A DNA stretch of 64,000 nucleotides, taken from Natronobacterium texcoconense (lineage in GTDB: Archaea > Halobacteriota > Halobacteria > Halobacteriales > Natrialbaceae). The position numbers and the translations under genes are program-made. Location: NCBI RefSeq assembly GCF_900104065.1, contig NZ_FNLC01000002.1, positions 664,995 through 728,994 of the forward strand, read 5' to 3'. The notes under the pieces are model-generated. The model had not been told where the DNA came from, made no database searches, and saw nothing but the letters and a program-made list of their open reading frames with translations. This document shows positions 33,917 to 42,474 of this stretch, piece by piece (position 1 is the stretch's first letter; each line of letters opens with the position of its first letter).

Positions 33917-34755
33917 GGCTCGGAACCGACGGTCGCCGCTGCGGAGAGTAACGCGTCGTAGGCGTCCTCGTAGGCGTCAGCGACGGTGGTGGGATCGCTC
34001 CGCTCGTTGCTCCCCAGCGGTGGCAGCGGGACGCGTTCGAACGGATCGAGGTAGTCGAGGACGTCCGCCACCCGTTTCTCGAGCGAGCCGTCTCGTGGAC
34101 TCGAGCTAGCGATCTCGCAGGCTCGGCAGTACCGATCGCCGCGATAGACGGTCGCGCGACCGGGCTCGACGGCCGCGACAGCGGTAACGGTCGACGGCTC
34201 GAGCGACGTCAGCGGCTGTGCGATGTCGCTGTAGGATTCGACGACTGCGATCTCGCTCTCTTCGATCTCGGTAGCGAGAGCATCGAACGCCGGAACGTGA
34301 TGTCGCGAGGCGACTTCGTTGAGTTCCTCGACGGTCGCGACCGGGATCGCTGCCTCGAGCGGGAGCGCTTCGGCGACGTCGTCCGGAACCGTCGCAGTAG
34401 CGTTCCGGACGTAGGTTGGGTCTCCGTTCGGACGGCCAACGCGGTCGACCAGGAACTCCCGGTCACCACGGCCCAAGAGCCCGTTTCCACCGCCGGGTGC
34501 CGGACGCCACAGTCGGTGGACAGGATTGAGCGTTTCGGGCCTCCGTCCGCGCTCTTCTGCACTCGCGAGCCGTGCCGCGTCCTTCCCGTAGAGGCGACCG
34601 TCCGCGAGTGCACGCCGGCAGTCGTCGTGGTCGAACCAGTAGTCGTTGCCCGCACGTGGCTTGTAGCCGGCCGCGCCGGTTCGCTCGAGCAGTCCGACCG
34701 AAAACGTGGTCTTGCCGGCGTCGACGCGGTCGGCACCGACGACGAGCAGGAGCAT
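33907..34755 (-). CDS. P-loop ATPase, haloarchaeal conserved
   Basis: A 282-aa protein beginning LLLVVGADRVDAGKTTFSVG, a dethiobiotin-synthetase-like P-loop. Later YCRACEIASS carries a Cys pair. No partner enzyme is evident. The start lies two bases from the stop of the upstream DUF5827-like gene, so the two are probably cotranscribed. Confidence 0.7.
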   Translation of the reverse strand: MLLLVVGADRVDAGKTTFSVGLLERTGAAGYKPRAGNDYWFDHDDCRRALADGRLYGKDAARLASAEERGRRPETLNPVHRLWRPAPGGGNGLLGRGDREFLVDRVGRPNGDPTYVRNATATVPDDVAEALPLEAAIPVATVEELNEVASRHHVPAFDALATEIEESEIAVVESYSDIAQPLTSLEPSTVTAVAAVEPGRATVYRGDRYCRACEIASSSPRDGSLEKRVADVLDYLDPFERVPLPPLGSNERSDPTTVADAYEDAYDALLSAAATVGSEPQA

Positions 34756-34757
34756 GC

Positions 34758-35024
34758 TTACTCGGCGATTCCGTAGTAGCCCGGTTCGTCGTCGGTTCGC
34801 GGTTCGGCGACGACGAGGTCGTCGGCGTTGAACATGATCCAGGGGATCGCCCAGTCCAGCAGAACGCTCTCGGTCTCGGCTTCGATCTCCGCGTCGGGGT
34901 CGAGTCCCTGGAGCAGGCGAGCGATCTCGTAGACGCTGTACATCTGGTCGTCCTCGAGTAGCTCTTCGGGAGTGTAGAAGTCACACGGTGGAAGTCTGTC
35001 GAACTCGGATTTCGGCACTGGCAT
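34758..35024 (-). CDS. DUF5827-like small protein
   Basis: An 88-aa acidic protein from ATG 35024 (MPVPKSEFDRLPPCDFYTPE; a longer frame starts at 35051). The reading FYTPEELLEDDQMYSVYEIA and LLDWAIPWIMFNADDLVVAE matches a conserved haloarchaeal family of unknown function (name from memory). It precedes the P-loop ATPase. Confidence 0.65.
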   Translation of the reverse strand: MPVPKSEFDRLPPCDFYTPEELLEDDQMYSVYEIARLLQGLDPDAEIEAETESVLLDWAIPWIMFNADDLVVAEPRTDDEPGYYGIAE

Positions 35025-35090
35025 GGTCGCTAGTACCGGATCCTCCTTCAAGGACCCACTGGTACGCGGCGACGCTCGCGAGTGACGACG

Positions 35091-38090
35091 CTACGCCCCT
35101 CGAGTGGCCTCCGAATCGAGTGCGCGCGCGATCGCCTCGATCGGATGGTCGGGCCGGGGGCGGCTCTCGAAGTCGCCGATCTGGGTGCGACAGGAGACGC
35201 CGGGTGCGACGACGCTCGTCCCGTCGCTTTCGTCGAGTTGCGCCGAGAGGATGGCTCCGATCGCCTTCGAAAGGTCGTGGTGTTCGGCCTCGTAGCCGAA
35301 GCTACCGGCCATCCCACAGCACGTCGAATCGAGCGGGTCGACGGTGTAACCGGCCCGCCTGAGCACGCCCACCGCGTGGTGGTCCGTGCCGCGGGCCTTC
35401 TGGTGACAGTGGCCGTGGTAGGTGAGGTGGTCTCGCTCGGTGACCGCGAACGAAATCTCCTCGTCGAGTCGCCGCTCGTCGAGATACTCACAGACGTCGT
35501 AGGCGTTCGCCATCAACTGCTCGAGAGGGGTGCTGGCCGGAAGCAACGAGCCGTACTCGTCGACGACCATCGAGGCGTCCGAGGGCTCGACGAAGACGAG
35601 CGACCATCCTGCTTCGAGATACGGCTCGAGGTCCGCGAGCAACTCCCGTCCCCGATCTCGGGCCTCCTCGAGCAGCCCCTGCGAGTAGGCCGCCCGTCCG
35701 GTCGGTCCGAGGTCGGGGATCGCCACGTGGACACCGGCCGACTCGAGCACCTGAACCGCCGCCTTTCCGGGCGTCGGATTCGAGTAGTTCGTGTAGGTGT
35801 CGGGGTAGAGCACGACCCGGTCGACCGCTCGGTCGGGATCGACGCGGGAACCGCGGTTGGCGAACCACTCGACCAGCGACTCCCGGCGAAACGTCGGCAG
35901 CGTACGGTCGGAAGCGATCCCGACGGTTCGCTCGAGGACTGTCCTGGCGCCGGGTACTGCCGTCGCACCGTTCGCGATCGGTGCGAGCCTACTGCCGACC
36001 GCGGCGAGTCGATCGACGTTAGCGAACAGCCGATCCCGCAGACTCGTTCCCTCGCGTTCGTGATACTGGTGTTTCACTTCGGCCTTGAGCTTCGCGAGGT
36101 CGACTCCGGTCGGACAGTCGCTCTGACAGCCCTTGCAGCCGATACAGAGGTCGAGCACCTCCGACTGGAACCGCTCGTCGTAGAGTTCGTCGGCCTCGAG
36201 TTCGCCGCTGATCGCCGCCCGTAGTAGGTTCGCCCGACCGCGGGTCGTCGTAATCTCCTCGTCGGTCGCCCGGTAGGTCGGACACATCACGTCGCTGCCG
36301 GTCTGCCGGCAGGTACCACAGCCGTTACAGAGTTCGACGAGATGCGAAAAGCCACCCTCCTCGTCGAAGTCGAGCATCGTCTGTGGCTCGAGGGCGGCGT
36401 AGTCGGCACCGTACCGCAAGTGCTCCCTGATGTCCGTCGGATCCTCCTCGTGGTAGACGACCTTCCCCGGATTCATCAGCCAGTCGGGGTCGAACACGGA
36501 CTTGACCTCTCTGAACGCCTCCCACAGATCGGGGCCGTACAGCTTCGGGTTGAACTCAGTGCGGGCGAGTCCGTCGCCGTGTTCGCCCGAGAAAGCGCCG
36601 TCGTGCTCGAGCGCCAGGTCGGTCACGTCCTCGGCGATAGAGCGCATTTTCTCGATGCTGTCCTCCTCCTTGAGATTCAATACGGGCCGGATGTGCAGCG
36701 TCCCGGCGCCGGCGTGAGCGAAATAGGCCGCTGTCGTGTCGTGTTCCTGGAGGACGTCCTCGAACCGTGCAACATATTCCGCGAGTTCTTCGGGTGGCAC
36801 GGAGGCGTCTTCGACGAAGGGGTACGGTTTCGGATCGCCCTCCATGCTCATCAACAGCGGGATGGCGGCCTTCCGGAGCTTCCAGAGACGCTCCTGTTCG
36901 GCGGGGGTGAAGGCCGACAGTGACCCGAACGCCGACCCGCCGTCGACCAGATGCGCCCGCGCGTCGTCGACGGCCTCCGCGAGATCGTCGAACAATTCCG
37001 AGTCGAACTCGAGCATCAGCGCCGCCGTCGTGTCGTCGGGAATCGGCTCTGCGTACTCGGCGTACTCCTGTGAGTCGGCAGCCAGCCGGAACACCTCGTC
37101 GTCCATCAGTTCGACCGCGCTAGCCTCGAGGTCGAGGGCTGCAGGGACGGCCGACAGCGCCTCGAGCAGGTCGTCGTAACAGGCGACGACGAGCGCCGTC
37201 TTCTCGGGTCGAGTGACGAGCGAGAGTTCCGCCTCGACGACGACGCCGAGCGTCCCCTCGGCGCCGACGAGCAGTTTCGAGAGGTTAACGACCCGGTCAC
37301 CGTCCGCGTTCGTTCGAATTACTTTCTGGAGGTTGTAGCCGCTGACACAACGCTCGAGGTCGGGGTACCGCTCCTCGATCACCTCCGCGTTGTCCTCGAC
37401 GATCGCCCGCACCGTCCGGTAGATCTCGGCCTCGCGGTCGTCCTTCGAGACGATCCGATCCCACTCCTCGCTGTCGAGGACGACGTCGCGCGTCTCGATG
37501 ATCGAGCCGTCACTGAGGACGGCCCGACAGCGATCGACGTACGCGTCCGTGATTCCGTACCGTACCGAGTGGGCACCGGTCGAGTTGTTCCCGATCCCCC
37601 CACCGATCGTCGCCCGGTTCGACGACGCGGGATCGGGCGCAAACTTCAGTCCGTACGGCTCGAGGGTCTCGTCCAGATCGTCCTGGACGACCCCTGGCTG
37701 GACGACGGCTCGGTGCTCGTCGGGATCGACCTCCAGAATCTCGTCCATGTGACGCGAGAGATCGAGCACGACACAGCCCGGGCCGACGGTCTGACCGGCG
37801 AGCGAGGAGCCCGCACCCCGTGGGAGGATCGGTGCGCCGTGATCGGCCGCTACCTCGACGGCAGCGCGGACGTCGTCCGTGTCCCGTGGAAAGACGACGC
37901 CGGCCGGCTGTGCACCGTAGATACTTCCGTCGGTCGCGTACAGTACTCGCGTGTACTCGTCGAATCGCACGTCGCCGCGACAGGCGTCCTGGAGGTCAGC
38001 CGCCAGCCGCTGCGACCGCTCCGGAGGTTCCGGCGTCGGCGTTCGATCCCGTGTCGGTTCACCTGTGAGCTCGGTGTCCTCGACGGCCAT
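35091..38090 (-). CDS. FAD-linked D-lactate/glycolate-type dehydrogenase with Fe-S domain
   Basis: A 999-aa fused oxidoreductase from ATG 38090. Order: an FAD-binding PCMH domain (PILPRGAGSSLAGQTVGPGC), the FAD-oxidase C-terminal domain with AHAGAGTLHIRP and GEHGDGLARTEF, a two-cluster ferredoxin domain (CNGCGTCRQTGSDVMCPTY; CIGCKGCQSDCPTG), and two CCG-type domains (HCHQKARG; DSTCCGMAGSFG). This combines GlcD- and GlcF-like parts in one chain, probably oxidising a 2-hydroxyacid and passing electrons to the quinone pool. Substrate not determined. Confidence 0.85.
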   Translation of the reverse strand: MAVEDTELTGEPTRDRTPTPEPPERSQRLAADLQDACRGDVRFDEYTRVLYATDGSIYGAQPAGVVFPRDTDDVRAAVEVAADHGAPILPRGAGSSLAGQTVGPGCVVLDLSRHMDEILEVDPDEHRAVVQPGVVQDDLDETLEPYGLKFAPDPASSNRATIGGGIGNNSTGAHSVRYGITDAYVDRCRAVLSDGSIIETRDVVLDSEEWDRIVSKDDREAEIYRTVRAIVEDNAEVIEERYPDLERCVSGYNLQKVIRTNADGDRVVNLSKLLVGAEGTLGVVVEAELSLVTRPEKTALVVACYDDLLEALSAVPAALDLEASAVELMDDEVFRLAADSQEYAEYAEPIPDDTTAALMLEFDSELFDDLAEAVDDARAHLVDGGSAFGSLSAFTPAEQERLWKLRKAAIPLLMSMEGDPKPYPFVEDASVPPEELAEYVARFEDVLQEHDTTAAYFAHAGAGTLHIRPVLNLKEEDSIEKMRSIAEDVTDLALEHDGAFSGEHGDGLARTEFNPKLYGPDLWEAFREVKSVFDPDWLMNPGKVVYHEEDPTDIREHLRYGADYAALEPQTMLDFDEEGGFSHLVELCNGCGTCRQTGSDVMCPTYRATDEEITTTRGRANLLRAAISGELEADELYDERFQSEVLDLCIGCKGCQSDCPTGVDLAKLKAEVKHQYHEREGTSLRDRLFANVDRLAAVGSRLAPIANGATAVPGARTVLERTVGIASDRTLPTFRRESLVEWFANRGSRVDPDRAVDRVVLYPDTYTNYSNPTPGKAAVQVLESAGVHVAIPDLGPTGRAAYSQGLLEEARDRGRELLADLEPYLEAGWSLVFVEPSDASMVVDEYGSLLPASTPLEQLMANAYDVCEYLDERRLDEEISFAVTERDHLTYHGHCHQKARGTDHHAVGVLRRAGYTVDPLDSTCCGMAGSFGYEAEHHDLSKAIGAILSAQLDESDGTSVVAPGVSCRTQIGDFESRPRPDHPIEAIARALDSEATRGA

Positions 38091-38250
38091 GTCGTCTCCC
38101 GTCACCGGCCGAACCCATAAACGATGGTAGTTGTTCACACTAACCGAAGGCTATCGGCGAGGATCGGCTCGAGTGACGAACGGAGCGACGACTTCTCGAG
38201 TCGCGTTCGAAAAATTCGGGATTGACCTGGTCGTCGTTACGACCGGCAGG

Positions 38251-38853
38251 TTACTCGAAGTGGTCGAGACACGTCTGGTACTCTTCTTCGACCTTGTCCC
38301 AGTTGACGACGTCGAAGAAGCCCTCGATGAAGCTGCCACGGTCCGGACCGTAGTCGTAGTAGTAGGAGTGTTCCCAGACGTCACACGCGAGGATGGGATG
38401 AGCACCCCAGAGTGCGCCCTGGTCGTGTTTGTCGACGGCGACGTTACGAAGCTGCTTGGCGACGGGGTCGTAGACCAGCAGCGCCCAGCCACCGGCGGCA
38501 CCGGCTGCGGCCTCGAACTCGCCCTTCCAGCCCTCGTAAGAGCCGAAGTCCTCCTCGATGCGGTCGGCGAGCTCTCCCTCGGGCTCGCCGCCACCGTTGG
38601 GCGACATGTTCTCCCAGAACAGCGTGTGGAGGTAGTGTCCACAGCCGTTGTGGGTAACGTTCGAGAGCGCGCCGGGCGTCGAGCCGAACTCGCCGGACTC
38701 GCGGTTCTCCGCGAGAGTCTCCTCGGCGCTGTTCAGTCCGTCGACGTACCCCTGATGGTGGGTGTCGTGATGCCAGGTGACGACCTGCTCCGAGATCGCC
38801 GGCTCCAGTGCGTCGTAATCGTACGGCAGCGGTGGAAGTTCGTGGTCAGTCAT
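38251..38853 (-). CDS. sod: Superoxide dismutase (Mn/Fe type)
   Basis: A 200-aa enzyme that converts superoxide to oxygen and peroxide. Metal ligands are visible in order: His in TWHHDTHHQGYV, His in GCGHYLHTLFW, and Asp and His in DVWEHSYYYDYG. Length and motifs fit the Mn-containing haloarchaeal enzyme. A TTTTTAA box (minus strand TTAAAAA, 38872-38878) lies just upstream of ATG 38853, so the message is probably leaderless. Confidence 0.95.
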   Translation of the reverse strand: MTDHELPPLPYDYDALEPAISEQVVTWHHDTHHQGYVDGLNSAEETLAENRESGEFGSTPGALSNVTHNGCGHYLHTLFWENMSPNGGGEPEGELADRIEEDFGSYEGWKGEFEAAAGAAGGWALLVYDPVAKQLRNVAVDKHDQGALWGAHPILACDVWEHSYYYDYGPDRGSFIEGFFDVVNWDKVEEEYQTCLDHFE

Positions 38854-38993
38854 ATATACACACCTGTAGCGTTTTTAACGGTACGATACCTGTTAAGGTT
38901 TGAGGTGTGAAACGCTATCATAGACCATATTCAGTCGTCCGTACCACTCATCGAACGTATATTTCGAACGCAAGACTCACGAACGACACCCGA

Positions 38994-39413
38994 CTACAGC
39001 TCTTTATGCTGGGCGTGCTCGAGCCACTCTTCGATCGACGGCTGGTTCCAGTAGCGAGCGGTTTCGCTTCGCTGATCGTGCTCGAGAACCCCGACTTCCT
39101 CGAGTTTCGGTAGATGGACGTGCTGTAGTTCGGTCCGAATCCGCTGTTTTCGCTCGGCCGGGGTCCCGTCGACATCCGGATTACTGGACGTCTCGGAGCA
39201 CTCCGACCCCGTCTCGGACCCCGACTCGACACGCCTCTCGAGCGTCGCGATGTGATTCGTGAGTTCGTCGATAGTTGCAACCCCGTCTTCCCGTTCGTTC
39301 AGGTAGTACAGTGCGTACCGACGACGGCGGTCCGAAAGCAGGTCGAACACGCAATCGAGCGACGGCGTCGCATCCACCGTAAGCGCCGTCGACCCCCGTT
39401 CCGTTTCACGCAT
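38994..39413 (-). CDS. DUF7344-like winged-helix regulator
   Basis: A 139-aa protein with the core CVFDLLSDRRRRYALYYLNE, IDELTNHIATLERR and the recognition part LQHVHLPKLEEVGVLEHD. Same domain family as the island gene at 26297. A Ser/Glu-rich insert separates the helices. Probably a DNA-binding regulator; target unknown. Confidence 0.78.
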   Translation of the reverse strand: MRETERGSTALTVDATPSLDCVFDLLSDRRRRYALYYLNEREDGVATIDELTNHIATLERRVESGSETGSECSETSSNPDVDGTPAERKQRIRTELQHVHLPKLEEVGVLEHDQRSETARYWNQPSIEEWLEHAQHKEL

Positions 39414-39618
39414 CTCCGGACCACCTACCGTAAGTTACCATTCGAAACCACCAACAGTCCCTTCTGTGGCCGACACATTAGATGTTACGTCTATCCGAAA
39501 CGAGACCTGTCTTAAATGAGGTAGAAAATACAGACTCGAATTGAAGTCCCGACGCTACACGGGTGGTTTCGTCTGCAGGTCCGTTCGAAAAAAGCGACGG
39601 TCGCGACCGGGACTCGAC

Positions 39619-40083
39619 TTACTCGTAGAGCCACTCGGCGTCGTGCTGATCGTAGTCGATCAGCTCGTCCTCGTCGAAGTGGATCGCGATTTCGCGTTCG
39701 TTCGCGCCCTCGTCCTCGTGGTCGGCGGCGTGGACGACGTTTCGGCCGAGATCCAGGGCGTAGTCGCCACGGATCGTGCCGGGTTCGGCCTCGAGCGGGT
39801 CGGTCTCGCCGATCATCTGGCGGACCTGACGGGTCGCGTCCTGTCCTTCCCAGACCATCGGGACGACGGGGCCGGAGGTGATGAAGTCGACGAGGTCGTC
39901 GTAGAACGGCTTGTCCTCGTGCTCACTGTAGTGTTCCTCGGCCCGTTCGCGGGGCATGTTCTCGACCTTGATACCGACGAGTTTGAGCCCGCGGTCCTCG
40001 AGTCGGGAGACGACTTCGCCCACCAGCCCACGCGCGAAGGCGTCGGGCTTGACCATCACGAAGGTGCGTTCGTGATCGCTCAT
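39619..40083 (-). CDS. ndk: Nucleoside diphosphate kinase
   Basis: A 154-aa enzyme transferring the terminal phosphate between nucleoside tri- and diphosphates. The active-site histidine lies in [10 protein letters not shown], with the N-terminal [20 protein letters not shown] typical. Its ATG overlaps the rpl24e stop (ATGA). Last gene of the L7Ae-S28e-L24e operon, an arrangement conserved in archaea. Confidence 0.96.
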   Translation of the reverse strand: MSDHERTFVMVKPDAFARGLVGEVVSRLEDRGLKLVGIKVENMPRERAEEHYSEHEDKPFYDDLVDFITSGPVVPMVWEGQDATRQVRQMIGETDPLEAEPGTIRGDYALDLGRNVVHAADHEDEGANEREIAIHFDEDELIDYDQHDAEWLYE

Positions 40084-40475
40084 GATTGGGCCTCCTCTTC
40101 GTCAGCCTCTTCCTCGCCGCCAGCGACGTCGTCGGCGTCGCCTTCGGCGGCTTCCTCGGCTTCGGCCTCGACGGACTCGCCCTCGGCGACGTCTTCGTCA
40201 CCGGCCGGTTCCGAGCCCTCGTCTTCGTCGACGGCTTCGTCCTCGGTCTCGAGGTCCTCGTCCTGCTCGGCTTCCTCGTCGGTCTTTGCGGGACCCTTGC
40301 CGGCGCGACCTTCCTCGGTCCACTCGAGGTCACGCGGCTCGCGACCGAGTTTGTAGTTCTTCTCGGCCTTCGAGTCGACGAAGTGGAGCACGGAGCCGTC
40401 GTTTTTGACGTACATGATGCCCGTGCCGGGCTCGATCTCTTCGCCAGTGTAGTCGCAGGTGCGTTTCTCGACCAT
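40080..40475 (-). CDS. rpl24e: Ribosomal protein eL24 with long acidic tail
   Basis: A 131-aa protein. The first about 60 residues are the eL24 zinc-ribbon domain ([40 protein letters not shown]). From residue about 64 on there is a low-complexity tail rich in Glu, Ala and Asp that doubles the usual length. It starts two bases after the rps28e stop and overlaps ndk. Confidence 0.95.
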   Translation of the reverse strand: MVEKRTCDYTGEEIEPGTGIMYVKNDGSVLHFVDSKAEKNYKLGREPRDLEWTEEGRAGKGPAKTDEEAEQDEDLETEDEAVDEDEGSEPAGDEDVAEGESVEAEAEEAAEGDADDVAGGEEEADEEEAQS

Positions 40476-40477
40476 TG

Positions 40478-40702
40478 TTACTGTCCTCCGATGGAGTCTG
40501 CCTCACGAGCGGTCTCGCGAAGCTGGAGTACGTCGCCTTCGCGGACCGGCCCGAGGCAGTTTCGGGTGATGATACGTCCCTGGTTCTCGCCCTCCTTGAT
40601 TCGGCACTTGACCTGCATGGCTTCGCCGTGCATGCCGGTCTTGCCGACGATCTCGATGACCTCGGCGGGCGTTGATCCGCTTTCTTCCTCTTCAGCACTC
40701 AT
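40478..40702 (-). CDS. rps28e: Ribosomal protein eS28
   Basis: A 74-aa OB-fold ribosomal protein ([40 protein letters not shown]) with a short acidic N-terminal extension. Second gene of the operon, 11 bases after rpl7ae. Confidence 0.96.
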   Translation of the reverse strand: MSAEEEESGSTPAEVIEIVGKTGMHGEAMQVKCRIKEGENQGRIITRNCLGPVREGDVLQLRETAREADSIGGQ

Positions 40703-40713
40703 CTCTGATCACC

Positions 40714-41076
40714 TCAGTCGAGGTCCTCGACCTTGTCGGCGATGTCCTCGACGTCGCCGGAAGCGTCACCGGCGTCGACGATCGCCGCGGCAGCCGAGCC
40801 AACTTCGAGGCCGGCGGCGTGACCGACGTCGTCCTGGGTCTCGATGAAGACGACTGGAATTCCCTTCTCGTCGGCGAGATCAGGGATATGCATCACGATC
40901 TCTTCGGGGGAGACGTCTTCAGCGACGTAGACGAGGTCGGCGTTGCCACGCTCGATCGCTTTCGTCGTTTCGTTGGTTCCTTTCTTTACTCGTCCGGTGT
41001 CTCGTGCGACCTCGAGCGCCTCGAGGGCGTCATCTGCGAGGTCGGCTGGGATGTCGGTTGTAACGTAGACTGACAT
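40714..41076 (-). CDS. rpl7ae: Ribosomal protein L7Ae (K-turn binding)
   Basis: A 120-aa protein of the ribosome, box C/D RNP and RNase P. Core motif [20 protein letters not shown], then [20 protein letters not shown]. First gene of the operon. A Shine-Dalgarno (GGAGAGGTGA, minus strand of 41084-41093) sits seven bases before ATG 41076. Confidence 0.96.
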   Translation of the reverse strand: MSVYVTTDIPADLADDALEALEVARDTGRVKKGTNETTKAIERGNADLVYVAEDVSPEEIVMHIPDLADEKGIPVVFIETQDDVGHAAGLEVGSAAAAIVDAGDASGDVEDIADKVEDLD

Positions 41077-41233
41077 TGGTTGTTCACCTCTCCTACGCGC
41101 GGGCTCGCACTCCCCTGCCGTTCGGGGTGGGTTACCCCTGGCCGAATCGAGTTCGGCGGAAGTCCTGTAAGGCTAGGAGCATCATCAACCCCGCGTAGGG
41201 TGTACTACGGAGTTACGTTGCCCCCCTTAAAAG
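41077..41233 (-). promoter_or_regulatory. rpl7ae promoter and long structured leader
   Basis: A TATA-like CTTTTAAG (minus strand of 41226-41233) predicts transcription from about 41203, leaving a leader of about 127 bases, long for this genome. The leader contains GTTGATGATGC and the hairpin GCCGAA-CTCGA-TTCGGC. L7Ae is known to control its own message through K-turns in some archaea; a K-turn is not proven here. The rest up to 41358 holds no gene. Confidence 0.5.
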
Positions 41234-41358
41234 CGTGTTCAAACGGCCTTCACCGTGAGATGGCTCCGCACAGACGAAATCGTGTCCGACTCGAGCGGCG
41301 TCTGCTCGAGTCGACGCGATCCGCGACACCGGATCTCGGATCTGGATTTCCTCGTTAC

Positions 41359-41988
41359 TCACCCTCCGTTGCCGTCGTTTTTCCCGTTCTTGCGGTCTTT
41401 CTTTCCGCGTTTACCGTTCTTCCTGCCTTTCCGTCCGCGCTTCCCCTTCTTCCCGTTCTTCTTGCCTTTCCGTCCGCGCTTCCCCTTCTTCCTGTCTCGG
41501 CCTCGTTTCCGCTTTTTCTCTTCGTCGCCTTCCCCTTCGGCCTCGTCCGGTTCGTCGTTCCGATCGAACGCCTCCGCCAGCGCCTCTTCTCGCCGCTTCT
41601 CTGCGTCTTTCAGTGCCTGTTCTCTGCGTTCTTCGGCTTCTGCTAACCGCTCGTCCACCCGTTGCTGAATCTGCTCGTTGAGCGTCTCGGGTTCGTCCTC
41701 CTGATTCTCCTCGCCTTCTTCCTCCGCTTCGTCCTCCTTCTTTTTCCGGTCTTTCTGACGCTTCTTCTTTTTCCGGTCTTTTGGCCGCTTTCTGTCCCGT
41801 TTTCCTTTTCGTTTCTTGTGCTTTCGACCGTTCTTTCGCGGCCCCGACTTCCCTCGTTTCTTTCCGTCTCGTTCGCCATCGTTGCCGTTCCCCTGCTGAT
41901 CTTCCGTCGCTGCCGTCGTTCCTGCCATTCCGACGGTACCGAGTCCGACAGTTCCTGCAACCCGTAGTATAGTGCGGCGGTCGTGCAT
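41359..41988 (-). CDS. Tat-exported lysine/arginine-rich low-complexity protein
   Basis: A 209-aa protein. The start HDRRTILRVAGTVGLGTVGM is a twin-arginine signal ending near ATTAATED. The mature chain is dominated by Lys and Arg: two very basic blocks (KKRGKSGPRKNGRKHKKRKG; GRDRKKGKRGRKGKKNGKKG) flank a central acidic/coiled region (RVDERLAEAEERREQALKDA). Such basicity is exceptional in a salt-in halophile with an acidic proteome. The frame is clean with a proper signal, so I believe it is a gene. Possible roles: binding DNA or acidic polymers outside the cell. Confidence 0.65.
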   Translation of the reverse strand: MHDRRTILRVAGTVGLGTVGMAGTTAATEDQQGNGNDGERDGKKRGKSGPRKNGRKHKKRKGKRDRKRPKDRKKKKRQKDRKKKEDEAEEEGEENQEDEPETLNEQIQQRVDERLAEAEERREQALKDAEKRREEALAEAFDRNDEPDEAEGEGDEEKKRKRGRDRKKGKRGRKGKKNGKKGKRGRKGRKNGKRGKKDRKNGKNDGNGG

Positions 41989-42324
41989 GGTCGTCCAGGG
42001 CAGTTCCCTACCCGAACTCCAATTTATCGAACCGGTCTATCAACGGTGGACTTCGTTACGATCGCTCAGCCCCGGATTCCAGAATCGATCAAAGTAGATA
42101 TCTGATGACGGTTTCGGGCCGAAGAAAATAATCAAAAATTAGTTGCGGAAATAGGCACTGAAAGATCCGACATACCGCTACTACTGGACCCTCACCACCC
42201 ACGTATAGCGACCTGCCGGTCGTTCTTTCCTTCGATAACCGACGAAACCGACCGCAACGGAACCGAAACGTCTTCTTATCGTTGAAATTTAAAATGTTCC
42301 TAGTTAGCAATGGTCAAATTACAA
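41989..42324. other. Gene-free stretch before the element remnant
   Basis: No supported frame. It is AT-rich towards 42280-42330 and leads into the IS-end-like sequence at 42325. Confidence 0.4.
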
Positions 42325-42390
42325 TAGAAGTCAGCTTCATCTCACCCGTGGACGGGTGGGCTTTCGCCTCGCTACTGCTGTAAACGATCG
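42325..42390 (-). mobile_element. Remnant end of an IS200/IS605-type (TnpB) element
   Basis: The minus strand reads GCGAGGCGAAAGCCCACCCG followed by TCCACGGGTGAGATGAAGCT, with the hairpin CACCCGT-CC-ACGGGTG at 42343-42358. I remember this string as the 3' end of haloarchaeal IS1341/TnpB genes, where the guide (omega) RNA ends. No TnpB frame precedes it, so this is a solo relic. Confidence 0.5.
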
Positions 42391-42474
42391 CAACGCGAAA
42401 CAACTCGACTGTCAGCGAAAACGCCGTCGTGATAGTCCCGTTGACTATTACTCGCAGGCCCCCAACGTCAGCAC

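Noticed and set aside
41077-41205. Box C/D guide RNA in the rpl7ae leader
   Set aside because: A TGATGA word exists, but no CUGA boxes at the required spacing were found.
42089-42310. Minus-strand frame before tmcA
   Set aside because: Basic, Phe/Arg-rich sequence with no promoter or domain; treated as non-coding.
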